Below are positions 1 to 7,324 of a DNA stretch of 14,860 bases, piece by piece (positions within the stretch are counted from its first letter, which is position 1; the number at the start of each line of letters is the position of its first letter). Below the pieces are notes generated by a model. That model ran no database searches. It saw only the letters and a list, made by a program, of their open reading frames with translations, and had not been told where the DNA came from. A program made the translations under genes and the position numbers. Source of the stretch: CAIJXV01 sp964497135 (GTDB lineage Bacteria; Verrucomicrobiota; Kiritimatiellia; CAIKKV01; CAIJXV01). The stretch is from NCBI GenBank assembly GCA_964497135.1, contig CAZCDO010000092.1, positions 1 to 14,860 on the forward strand, in the 5' to 3' direction.

Positions 1-2383
1 ACACTGACCAAGGGGTTATATCAGTCTCCGTCTGAATCGACAAGACCCAGCTTCCGTGCGCGCCCGGCCGCGGGATCGCCTTGCGCCCCGCCACGCACGC
101 CTCCACCGGCCGTTGCCCCGCTCCATCCAAAACCAGGTTTCCGGTTTCGCCCGGCGGACGTTTCAGCCATCCGGTCAATTCACGGGTGGTTTCCCGCCAG
201 GTTACCCCACTCAATTCCGCCCCGCAACTCTGGTGAAATCCCGTCCCGATGACCCAGGGATGCGGCCGGCGGCGGCGCAGACAAATCAATTTGCACCCGA
301 GCCCGCAATAGCTGATTTCGAGACGCCCCGGTTCATTTCCCACCAGCAGATCCTGGAAATCGCCGGGATGCCGGTAGTCTTTCACATTGCGCCGTCCACC
401 CGGCAAATCGCCCAACGCCTGGCCATCCCAGAATTCATACGCCATCCAAGGATCCCGGGGATCGAGGCCCAACCGGGAGAGGGGCAACCCAAAGCGAACC
501 AGCTTGGGATGCTCGTTCGGCGGGGTGGTTGCAAAGGCAAAAAAGGCCACCAACTCCCATTCATCCCAATCGCTTTTCACCGGCAGGTGCCAGACCGAAC
601 CGGGCATCGTCTCCTGGGCCTTATTCCCGGATCCCGCCGCCCCCTGGCACGTTCCGGCATAATCGTATCGATCCGAATACTCCACCGGATCAAAAAGATC
701 GACCGGCTTTGCGCTAATCCCCAGAACGGGCAAGGTGGCCTGAAGCACCCGCCACCGTTCCTCAGGAAGCGTGGTCAGGGTGTCCGAAATATCCACCTGG
801 CCTCCCGATAGAAATGCCACGGTCGCCCGCAACCGGGCCTCGTCCAAAGTCCCCGGTAACCCGACACACAGGCAGGAGGGCTGAATCCAGCCCCAACGCC
901 GGTTCTTAAACAAATGACAGGCGAGCGCCTGGTGATTGGCGCTCTGAAATTCAGGTTTGATCACTCCCGTGTTGCCGGTGTCCTGGCAGACATACAAGAG
1001 CGGCCAGTGGCCCGTGCCGGGCATTTCCGGCCCGCCACAGTTCAAAATCCAAGCATCTCCCACCGCCTCCCGGATCAAGGCCGCCGCCTTCCGCGCCGCC
1101 TCCGTCCCTCCCCCCGTCACCATCCGCGGATCATGCCGACGCAAGGCCTCAGATCCGGAAACGCACCCGATAAAATCGAACTTGAAATAACGAACCCCTT
1201 TATCTCGGAGTTTCCGGATCTGTGCCGCCACCCATTCGCGGGCCTGCGGATGCGATAAATCCAGAATAAACACCCGGCCATGCGGTTCCCAGTACCAGGT
1301 CCAGATCGAACGCGGCTGACCATCTTCCCCCGGAATCAGCCAGTCCGGATGCTCCCGGTAAAGGGCCGAAAATTCAGAGATCATGAACGGGGCCTTCCAT
1401 ACTCCCAACTCCAGGCCCAAGCCCCGCAACCGGGTGGCCAAGGCACCCAGCCCCTCGGCGAATTGCGCGTTTTCCTCAAATTCGTTGGGCAACCAATCCT
1501 TCTCCCAACCCAAATCTGCCTCGATAATCGAAAGGCCCAACGGTTTCAGGCGCGCGGCGGCAATCTGCGCCGTTTCCATCAGCCGGTCCGCCGTCACGCC
1601 CAGACGGTAGGGATACCAACTGCACCAGGAGACCGGCGGCCCCCCCGCCGGCACATCGATCGGATGCCGGGCGGCGACCCGATCGCCATACGCTTCCAAC
1701 AACAGCCAGGGATCGTCGCCGATTTTCAACCACAGGGGTTCCATCGCCCAACTTTCACCGGGCTCGATTCGCACCTCACCGGTATCGTATTCCACAAACC
1801 AGCCCACAGGCTGACCCGACGCACCCTGTTCGAATCGAAACGTTCCCGTCCAGCGTTCGGCCGATTCAAACCCCGCCAACAACGCCTTGCGCGCCCGCCG
1901 ATCATAGATCACGGTAAGCACCTGGGAAACTTGCTGACGGGGGGCCGCTTCAGAACCGGGCTCCCCTGCAGCCGTTGCGGACGGAGGAACGGCCGGCAAC
2001 AACAACGCCCGCACCTGCCCGCCATAATTCGATTGCTCCATCACACGAATCGCTTCGGCTTGTGTCCCAAACTGCAACGCATCGGCCGTGGCAGTGGGCT
2101 GAGTACCGCCATACCGAATGGCTTTCACGATTCGTGGCATCTGCCCCCGGTACCGCAAGACGGGCGCCAGACAATATCCTCCATCCACCGGATGCAAAAC
2201 GCAATCGAGACTGAAATCCGCATTGAAACGAACGACCCAGCCCCCATCGACCGGCTCGATTTGTTTGGCATCGAGGATCTCGGCATCCACCCTCAGTTGG
2301 GGCCGCATCGATCCGATATTGAAACCCGGCCAATCCGGACATCGAACGGTCCAAGTCCGATCAGAATCCAATTCTATGCGCAT
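1..2383 (-). CDS. GH36-family alpha-galactosidase-like glycoside hydrolase (C-terminus cut by window edge)
   Basis: Reading the minus strand from the ATG at 2383 gives 794 sense codons with no stop before the window edge, so the C-terminus is missing. The start is supported by GAGGT at 2389-2393, 5 bases before the ATG. GH36/clan GH-D marks are visible: WCSWY at residues 253-257, DLGWE at 290-294, and YFKFD ending in Asp403, which matches the family nucleophile. Asp468 in the segment CQDTG, 65 residues later, is the best candidate for the acid/base. The N-terminal 230 residues look like the beta-sandwich domain that precedes the GH36 barrel. There is no signal peptide, so the protein is probably cytoplasmic. 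The family retains configuration and releases alpha-galactosyl groups, or transfers them in raffinose or stachyose synthases. The exact substrate cannot be read from the sequence. It is transcribed divergently from phoH, and its downstream partners lie outside the window. The frame was translated by hand, so single-residue errors are possible. Confidence 0.85.
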   Translation of the reverse strand, partial: MRIELDSDRTWTVRCPDWPGFNIGSMRPQLRVDAEILDAKQIEPVDGGWVVRFNADFSLDCVLHPVDGGYCLAPVLRYRGQMPRIVKAIRYGGTQPTATADALQFGTQAEAIRVMEQSNYGGQVRALLLPAVPPSATAAGEPGSEAAPRQQVSQVLTVIYDRRARKALLAGFESAERWTGTFRFEQGASGQPVGWFVEYDTGEVRIEPGESWAMEPLWLKIGDDPWLLLEAYGDRVAARHPIDVPAGGPPVSWCSWYPYRLGVTADRLMETAQIAAARLKPLGLSIIEADLGWEKDWLPNEFEENAQFAEGLGALATRLRGLGLELGVWKAPFMISEFSALYREHPDWLIPGEDGQPRSIWTWYWEPHGRVFILDLSHPQAREWVAAQIRKLRDKGVRYFKFDFIGCVSGSEALRRHDPRMVTGGGTEAARKAAALIREAVGDAWILNCGGPEMPGTGHWPLLYVCQDTGNTGVIKPEFQSANHQALACHLFKNRRWGWIQPSCLCVGLPGTLDEARLRATVAFLSGGQVDISDTLTTLPEERWRVLQATLPVLGISAKPVDLFDPVEYSDRYDYAGTCQGAAGSGNKAQETMPGSVWHLPVKSDWDEWELVAFFAFATTPPNEHPKLVRFGLPLSRLGLDPRDPWMAYEFWDGQALGDLPGGRRNVKDYRHPGDFQDLLVGNEPGRLEISYCGLGCKLICLRRRRPHPWVIGTGFHQSCGAELSGVTWRETTRELTGWLKRPPGETGNLVLDGAGQRPVEACVAGRKAIPRPGAHGSWVLSIQTETDITPWSV

Positions 2384-2701
2384 GTGCTACCTCACGCCGG
2401 CGATTTCCAAAGCAGACAGAGATACTTATCTTATTTTCAGATGTCAGCAACACGAAAAATTAAACCCGCGCGAACACGGAGGTCCAGCGCCATTCTCTGC
2501 CCCCTCTCCAAACAGCCGGGGACGGCCGTCTCCAACTGTATAAGGTGGTCCACCGCCGTTCACGTCCCTCCTGTCAGTCTTCCGCGCCCAAACGGGATAT
2601 TTTTTAAGTCCCCAAAATAAAATTCCGTGATAGGATGATAACTCCATGACGGGTTGTCTATGGGATCGTGGCGGGAATCGAAAACTTAAACAGGATCGCT
2701 G
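2384..2701. other. Divergent intergenic region between the GH36 gene and phoH
   Basis: This 318-base spacer must carry the promoters of both flanking genes, but I find no convincing -35/-10 pair for either. On the GH36 side there is an AT-rich stretch (2418-2465) containing a 5-bp-arm palindrome, AGATACTTATCT, at 2420-2431, which could be an operator. On the phoH side there is a second AT-rich stretch at 2596-2630. A small perfect palindrome, GGTGGTCCACC, lies at 2544-2554. I see no credible small gene. Confidence 0.5.
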
Positions 2702-4012
2702 ATGAAAAAAATATTTGTGGTCGATACCAATGTCCTGCTTCATGACCGCGCCGCCCTCGATGCCTTCGCGGACAATACCGTGATCCTGCCCATGGCGGTC
2801 ATCGAGGAATTGGACCGGTTCAAAAAAGAATCCAACGAACTGGGCCGCAATGCCCGCAGTGTCGTCCGCCAACTGGACCTCCTGCGCGCCCGCGGCAAAC
2901 TCGGTGACGGCGTTGCACTCGATAATGGCGGCACCCTGAAAATCGTCACCAGCCTCACCCCGCTTAGCGACGAGATTCTCGATGTCGACATCGCCGACAA
3001 CCGGATCATCCGGGTCGCCTACCAGCTCCACCGCCAAGGCGAACGGGTGATCTTTGTCACCAAGGACATCAATGCCCGGATCAAGGCCGATGCGCTCGGC
3101 ATCGAAGCCATGGATTTTGAAAACAAGAAAGTCAACTTCGACGAACTGTTCACCGGTTATCGCGCCTTGAAAGTCACCGGCGGCGCCGTCGATGAATTCG
3201 TCGCCAACCGCTCCCTGCCCCTGTCCGAAGCCAACCTGATGCCCAATGAATTCGTCACCCTGATCGACGAGGCCGATCCGAAACATACCGCCTTCGGCCG
3301 ATTCATGGCCGATGGCCAGCTCCTCACTCTCAATTCCGCCAATGATACCGCCTGGCACATCAAACCCCGCAGTCGCGAACAGCGGATGACCCTCGAACTC
3401 CTGCTCGACGATTCCGTTCAGGTCGTCACCCTGGTCGGCCAGGCGGGCACCGGCAAAACCCTCCTCGCCCTCGCCGCCGGTCTTGAGAAAATTATCGTCC
3501 AAAAACGCTACGACAAACTTCTCGTCACCCGTCCCATCATGCCCTTCGGCCGCGATATTGGCTACCTGCCCGGGGATAAGGAGGAGAAATTGTCCAATTG
3601 GATGCTCCCGATTTTCGACAACCTGACCTATCTCATGGCCCGACCCTCCTCCGGTGACCATAAAACCACCGTCCGCGATAAAATCGAAAAGCTGCAACGG
3701 GATGAAGTTCTCGAAATGGAAGCCCTCACCTACATCCGCGGCCGGTCGATCCCCCGCCAGTTCATCATTGTCGATGAGGCCCAAAATCTCACCCCCCATG
3801 AGGTCAAGACCATCATCAGCCGGTCCGGGGAAGGTACCAAAATGGTCCTGACCGGTGACCCCTACCAAATTGACAACCCCTATCTGGATGCCAGCAGTAA
3901 CGGGCTCTCCTATGCCGTGGAACGCCTCAAGAGTCAGCCCATCCATGGCCATGTGACCCTTGTCAAAAGCGAACGAAGCGCCCTGGCGGCGATCGCCGCC
4001 GAGGTTCTGTAA
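2702..4012 (+). CDS. phoH: PhoH-family ATPase with N-terminal PIN domain (PhoH2/YlaK type)
   Basis: This 436-residue protein fuses an N-terminal PIN ribonuclease-like domain (about 1-140) to a PhoH P-loop ATPase domain (about 215-436). PIN acidic residues are visible at Asp8 in VVDTNVLLHD, Glu36, and the DVDIADN segment near residues 95-101. The PhoH part has Walker A GQAGTGKT (246-253, Lys252), Walker B FIIVDEAQ (Asp358, Glu359), and the PhoH signature LTGDPYQID after it. PIN-PhoH proteins studied in mycobacteria (PhoH2) act as ATP-dependent RNA helicase/ribonucleases in the cytoplasm, and a role in RNA turnover is the likeliest here. The start is supported by AGGA about 7 bases upstream. 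The TAA stop overlaps the next gene's ATG by one base, implying translational coupling. Nothing looks truncated or odd. Confidence 0.93.
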   Translation: MKKIFVVDTNVLLHDRAALDAFADNTVILPMAVIEELDRFKKESNELGRNARSVVRQLDLLRARGKLGDGVALDNGGTLKIVTSLTPLSDEILDVDIADNRIIRVAYQLHRQGERVIFVTKDINARIKADALGIEAMDFENKKVNFDELFTGYRALKVTGGAVDEFVANRSLPLSEANLMPNEFVTLIDEADPKHTAFGRFMADGQLLTLNSANDTAWHIKPRSREQRMTLELLLDDSVQVVTLVGQAGTGKTLLALAAGLEKIIVQKRYDKLLVTRPIMPFGRDIGYLPGDKEEKLSNWMLPIFDNLTYLMARPSSGDHKTTVRDKIEKLQRDEVLEMEALTYIRGRSIPRQFIIVDEAQNLTPHEVKTIISRSGEGTKMVLTGDPYQIDNPYLDASSNGLSYAVERLKSQPIHGHVTLVKSERSALAAIAAEVL

Positions 4013-5382
4013 TGAAACTCTCCGACCTGGACCAATGGCTGACCCAAAACCGTCAGGCGTGTGTCGACACCTGGATGGATTTTCTGCGCTTCCCCTCCGT
4101 CAGTGCCGATCCCGGCCAGGATGTCGCCTGTTGTGACTGCGCCGCCTGGCTCCGGGATCGCCTCGCGCACCTCGGCTTCAAAGCCCGGCTCCTGCCCACC
4201 GCCGCACATCCGCTCGTCATGGCCGAACGTCCCGGCGTTCCGGATCAACCTTCCGTGTTGATCTATGGGCATTACGATGTCCAACCGGCCGATCCCCTCG
4301 ATCAATGGGTTTCTCCCCCGTTCGAACCTCAATGGCGGGGTGACCGCCTCTATGCGCGCGGAGCCCAGGACAACAAGGGCCAGATCGCCTACGTCCTCGC
4401 CGCCCTCGAAGCCTTGGTCCAAAACAAAACAGACTTACCCCCCATCCGCATCCTTTTCGAAGGCGATGAGGAATGCGGCCGCACCGCCGCGATCGACGCT
4501 CTCTCCGCGCAAAATCCGGCCTCCCTCCGCGCGGATATTCTCTACAATTGCGATGCCTTGACGGTTGCTCCCGGTCGCCCGACGATCACCATGGGGCTAC
4601 GAGGTCTGGCAGGATTCACGGTCGAAGTCCAGGGGGCCACCCGGGATCTCCATTCCGGTGTCCACGGAGGTAAGGCGCCCAATGCCGCCACCGTTCTCGC
4701 CCGCCTGATCGCCAGCCTTCACGACGAAACGGGACGCATTGCCGTCGCCGGTTATTATGACGGGGTAACCGATCCCACTCCCGAAGAACGCACTCTGGCC
4801 AAAGCCACCGCCCTATCCGATGCCGAATACGAAGCCATCATCGGGATCGCCCCCCTCGGCGGCGAAAAACAATTCTCGTCGGCGGAGCGGGCCGGGTTCC
4901 GACCCACGATCGAAATCAACGGCTTTCATTCCGGTTATGGCGGGCCGGGCAGCAAGACCGTCATTCCCGCCGTGGCCCTGGCCAAAATCACCCTGCGCCT
5001 GGCCGCCGGACAGGATCCCGAAGCGTGCTACCAGAAGGTCACCCGGCACCTGACCCAACAGCTACCGGCCGGCTTGAAAATCGCATTTTCCGAAAAATCG
5101 GTCGCCGGTATCGCCTTGAAATGCGATTTGAATTCCCCCTTGATCCAGAAGGTCCGGGATCTGTTGAGTGAACTCAGCACCCAACCCCCGGCTTTTCTCT
5201 GGGAAGGCGGCTCGATCCCCATCATGGCGCGCCTGCCCGCGCTCGCCGGGGCTCAACCCCTGATCGTCGGCTTCGGTGCCGTCGACGACAATATCCATGC
5301 CCCCAACGAATCCTTCTCCTGGAATCAATACCGGATGGGATTTCTTTTCGCCGGCCGATTCTTAGCGACTCTTTCGATGTAG
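4012..5382 (+). CDS. M20-family zinc metallopeptidase (dipeptidase / ArgE-DapE-CPG2 type)
   Basis: This 456-residue cytoplasmic metallopeptidase has a full set of M20 residues: His87 and Asp89 in HYDVQP, bridging Asp120 in ARGAQDNKG, catalytic Glu153 and ligand Glu154 in EGDEECG, Asp181 in YNCDAL, and His429 in DDNIHAPNE near the C-terminus. The lid/dimerisation domain is the insertion around residues 195-310. Length and the HYDVQPADP form match the dipeptidase branch (COG0624, M20A/M20F-like), which cleaves dipeptides or related N-acyl amino acids using two zinc ions. Substrate specificity cannot be fixed from sequence. Translation starts on the last base of the phoH stop codon, with GAGG 7 bases upstream inside phoH, so the two are almost certainly on one mRNA. 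A functional link between RNA turnover and peptide hydrolysis is not evident; the pairing may be coincidental. Confidence 0.92.
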   Translation: MKLSDLDQWLTQNRQACVDTWMDFLRFPSVSADPGQDVACCDCAAWLRDRLAHLGFKARLLPTAAHPLVMAERPGVPDQPSVLIYGHYDVQPADPLDQWVSPPFEPQWRGDRLYARGAQDNKGQIAYVLAALEALVQNKTDLPPIRILFEGDEECGRTAAIDALSAQNPASLRADILYNCDALTVAPGRPTITMGLRGLAGFTVEVQGATRDLHSGVHGGKAPNAATVLARLIASLHDETGRIAVAGYYDGVTDPTPEERTLAKATALSDAEYEAIIGIAPLGGEKQFSSAERAGFRPTIEINGFHSGYGGPGSKTVIPAVALAKITLRLAAGQDPEACYQKVTRHLTQQLPAGLKIAFSEKSVAGIALKCDLNSPLIQKVRDLLSELSTQPPAFLWEGGSIPIMARLPALAGAQPLIVGFGAVDDNIHAPNESFSWNQYRMGFLFAGRFLATLSM

Positions 5383-5450
5383 GTCCGCCCTCTGTGGCGG
5401 GCATCTGGGGGAGGGTTGCTGGATCAGCCGGACGCCGGGCACAGAGGCGC
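5383..5450 (+). other. Inverted repeats after the M20 stop codon (two competing stems)
   Basis: A 7-bp stem (GTCCGCC 5383-5389 with GGCGGGC 5396-5402, one G-T wobble) sits immediately after the stop. An overlapping 8-bp stem pairs CCTCTGTG (5389-5396) with CACAGAGG (5440-5447). The two cannot form together. Neither is followed by a T-run, so a classical intrinsic terminator is not supported. A weak terminator or an mRNA 3' end structure is possible. Confidence 0.35.
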
Positions 5451-5470
5451 GGCCGAACGGAAATAATGAC

Positions 5471-5499
5471 TTGCACGTCAAAAACCCCTTCCCTATAGT
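5471..5499 (+). promoter_or_regulatory. Sigma-70-like promoter for the GT2 gene, probably giving a leaderless mRNA
   Basis: The -35 element TTGCAC (5471-5476, 3/6 match) and the -10 element TATAGT (5494-5499, 5/6) are separated by exactly 17 bases. The GT2 ATG begins at 5506, about where transcription would initiate. No Shine-Dalgarno sequence has workable spacing: GGA lies directly against the ATG. Confidence 0.55.
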
Positions 5500-5505
5500 C
5501 TTGGA

Positions 5506-6243
5506 ATGAGCCGGGTATTGATCATCATTCCTACGTATGACGAAAAGGACAATGTGCGCCCCATCGCACAAGCCCTCTTTGCTGTGGATCCCACTCTCAA
5601 CATCCTTTTTGTCGATGGTAATTCTCCCGATGGAACCGGCTCCCTCATCGACGCGCTCGCCCAGGAAGACCCCCGCATTAAACCCCTCCATCAATCCCAG
5701 AAAAAAGGACTCGGACGGGCTTATGTCGAAGGCTTCCAATGGGCGCTGTCCAACGGGTATGAGCGGATTTTTGAGATGGATTGCGATTTCTCCCATAGCC
5801 CCGCCGAAATCCCGAATTTCCTCAAAGCCGTTGAATCCGCCCATCTGATCCTCGGCTCCCGTTATATTAACGGAATCCGCGTCACCAATTGGCCGTTGCG
5901 CCGCCTTCTGCTCAGCATGGGCGGAGCGAAATATGTTAACTTCATCACCGGCATGCCCTTCACCGACCCCACCGGCGGCTTCAAATGCTACCGCCGGGAA
6001 GTGCTTGCCGCCATCGATCTCGATCGGATCAAATCCAACGGCTATTCCTTCCAGATCGAAATGACCCATACCGCCTGGCGCAAGGGCTTCCTCATCAAGG
6101 AAATCCCCATCACGTTTGAAGACCGCCGCGCCGGATACTCCAAGATGAGTTCGGCCATTTTTCGCGAAGCGCTGACCATGGTTTGGAAGCTGTTGTTCCG
6201 CAATGGTCTGCGCCGTCATCCCGGCAAGCCCCAACCTTTGTGA
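5506..6243 (+). CDS. Polyprenol-phosphate sugar synthase, GT2 family (dolichol-phosphate-mannose synthase-like)
   Basis: This 245-residue soluble GT-A fold glycosyltransferase resembles DPM1-type enzymes. Visible marks are PTYDEKDN (9-16), VDGNSPDGTG (36-45), the metal-binding DxD as MDCD (Asp92, Asp94), LGSRY (116-120), FTDPTGGFKCY (152-162) and FEDRRAGYSKM (204-214). Such enzymes transfer a hexose, usually mannose from GDP-mannose, to a polyprenyl phosphate at the cytoplasmic face of the membrane. There is no C-terminal membrane segment, so it belongs to the short peripheral class. One oddity: most relatives have DD in the nucleotide-binding loop, where this protein has Asp37-Gly38. The following gene handles polyprenyl phosphate too, which supports a shared lipid-carrier pathway. 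The start is the ATG just after a -10 element; upstream in-frame sequence shows no better start. Confidence 0.88.
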   Translation: MSRVLIIIPTYDEKDNVRPIAQALFAVDPTLNILFVDGNSPDGTGSLIDALAQEDPRIKPLHQSQKKGLGRAYVEGFQWALSNGYERIFEMDCDFSHSPAEIPNFLKAVESAHLILGSRYINGIRVTNWPLRRLLLSMGGAKYVNFITGMPFTDPTGGFKCYRREVLAAIDLDRIKSNGYSFQIEMTHTAWRKGFLIKEIPITFEDRRAGYSKMSSAIFREALTMVWKLLFRNGLRRHPGKPQPL

Positions 6244-6260
6244 GCCCGCCCTTCCCGCTC

Positions 6261-7154
6261 ATGATCAAAGCCCTTCTGCAAAGCCTGCGACCCGCGCAAT
6301 GGACCAAAAATCTGGTCGTCATGGCCGCCTTTTTCTTCGCCCTCGGCGACCGGAATCAGAACCTGCGCTTGGGCTGGAACGAGGGCGGTATTGCCCTCCT
6401 CGCCACCCTGTTGTTCTGCCTGGTATCCAGCGGCATCTATATCTTCAACGATATCGTCGATCGGGACCGGGATCGCCATCATCCGGAAAAAAAGAATCGT
6501 CCCATCGCCGCCGGGCGGATTCCGCTGTCCCTGGCCTATTTTCTCGTGCTGGGCCTGCTGTCCATCGGGCTGGCTGGCGCCCTGCTCCTCCAACCGGGTT
6601 TCGGCGGGATCATTGCCGCCTACATCGGCCTGCAAATCCTCTATTCGCTCGCTCTGAAAAAAATCGCCCTTGTGGATACCCTGGTGATTGCCGCCGGTTT
6701 TGTCCTGCGGGCGATGGGCGGGGCCATCGCCTTGGCGGTCACCATTTCCCCCTGGCTCCTGCTGTGTGCTTTCCTGCTCGCCCTCTTCCTGGGTCTCTGC
6801 AAGCGACGCTCCGAACTGATTCTTCTCGATGAACATGCCGACGCGCATCGACCCAGCCTCAGCCAGTATGACCGACCGCTACTGGATCAACTCATCGCCA
6901 TTGTCAGTGCCAGCGTGATCGTCACCTATTCCGTCTACACCCTCTGGCCGGAAACCGTCGCGAAATTTGGAACGCATGGTTTGGCCCTGACCATTCCTTT
7001 CACCCTCTTCGGAATTTTCCGCTACCTGGATCTGGTCTATCGCCATCAAAAAGGCGGCAAACCCGAATGGGTTCTCCTCGGCGACATCCCCCTGATTTGC
7101 GATATCGTGCTGTATACCGCCACGCTTATGGCGATCTTCAAGTTCGGCCGATAA
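6261..7154 (+). CDS. UbiA-superfamily prenyltransferase, decaprenyl-phosphate phosphoribosyltransferase-like
   Basis: From the ATG at 6261 this is a 297-residue polytopic membrane protein with about eight to nine hydrophobic segments. The first UbiA Asp-rich motif reads FNDIVDRDRDRHHP (62-75) and is followed by KKNRPIAAG. The second site is YSLALKKIALVD (128-139), followed by GFVLRAMGGA. FLALFLGLCKRR-type sequence near 172-183 is characteristic of the Rv3806c branch, which moves phosphoribose from PRPP onto decaprenyl phosphate. A 4-hydroxybenzoate prenyltransferase is less likely given these motifs. A longer frame continues upstream, and GTG at 6240 overlaps the GT2 stop (GTGA). I prefer ATG 6261 because homology begins there, but neither start has a Shine-Dalgarno sequence. 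It probably sits in one transcript with GT2, feeding a lipid-linked sugar pathway for envelope glycans. Confidence 0.85.
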   Translation: MIKALLQSLRPAQWTKNLVVMAAFFFALGDRNQNLRLGWNEGGIALLATLLFCLVSSGIYIFNDIVDRDRDRHHPEKKNRPIAAGRIPLSLAYFLVLGLLSIGLAGALLLQPGFGGIIAAYIGLQILYSLALKKIALVDTLVIAAGFVLRAMGGAIALAVTISPWLLLCAFLLALFLGLCKRRSELILLDEHADAHRPSLSQYDRPLLDQLIAIVSASVIVTYSVYTLWPETVAKFGTHGLALTIPFTLFGIFRYLDLVYRHQKGGKPEWVLLGDIPLICDIVLYTATLMAIFKFGR

Positions 7155-7169
7155 CGATTGCCTCCATTA

Positions 7170-7205
7170 CTTTGCGCTTCCCTCTTTGCATCCTTTGCGT
7201 TAAAA
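7170..7205. repeat. Degenerate TTTGCG short-unit repeat upstream of tRNA-Thr
   Basis: Three spaced copies of TTTGC(G/A) occur in 36 bases (7171-7176, 7185-7190, 7194-7199), ending in TTAAAA. The stretch lies between the UbiA stop and the tRNA. From memory, similar pyrimidine-rich TTTGCG runs recur between genes in many environmental genomes. TTAAAA at 7200-7205 could serve as a tRNA -10 element, but no matching -35 is seen. Confidence 0.35.
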
Positions 7206-7217
7206 GCTTCCCGTCTG

Positions 7218-7293
7218 GCCAGCTTAGCTCAGTTGGTAGAGCAGCTGATTTGTAATCAGCAGGTCGTCGGTTCGAACCCGACAGCTGGCTCCA
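7218..7293 (+). tRNA. tRNA-Thr (anticodon TGT)
   Basis: The 76-base cloverleaf folds fully. Acceptor GCCAGCT pairs with AGCTGGC. The D-arm is GCTC/GAGC, and the anticodon stem is GCTGA/TCAGC with loop TTTGTAA, so positions 34-36 read TGT. A five-base variable loop AGGTC follows, then the T-arm GTCGG/CCGAC with loop TTCGAAC. CCA is encoded at 7291-7293 after discriminator T. It reads ACA and, by wobble, other threonine codons. It sits 63 bases after the UbiA gene and 31 bases before the propeller gene on the same strand, with no terminator seen between tRNA and the next gene. Confidence 0.97.
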
Positions 7294-7324
7294 GTTTCAG
7301 AGAACCCAACCCCAAGCCTTTTCG

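Noticed and set aside
2531..2560. Plus-strand -10 element TATAAG at 2539-2544 as the phoH promoter
   Set aside because: No -35 match is found at 16-18 bases upstream, and it lies about 160 bases from the start, so support is insufficient.
1280..2620. 446-codon plus-strand open frame, with others at 56-811 and 914-1258
   Set aside because: The translation is Arg/Pro/His-rich with no domains, and it lies opposite the GH36 frame, which has motifs and a ribosome binding site.
2444..3952. 502-codon open frame on the minus strand, opposite phoH
   Set aside because: It is an antisense shadow of phoH produced by the strong codon bias. Its translation is low-complexity, Gly/Asp/Glu-rich and matches no family I recognise, whereas the plus strand has full PIN and PhoH motifs.
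6183..6260. Upstream extension of the UbiA-like gene to an ATG at 6183
   Set aside because: This part overlaps the GT2 coding sequence out of frame and translates to non-homologous residues. Family similarity begins at the ATG at 6261.
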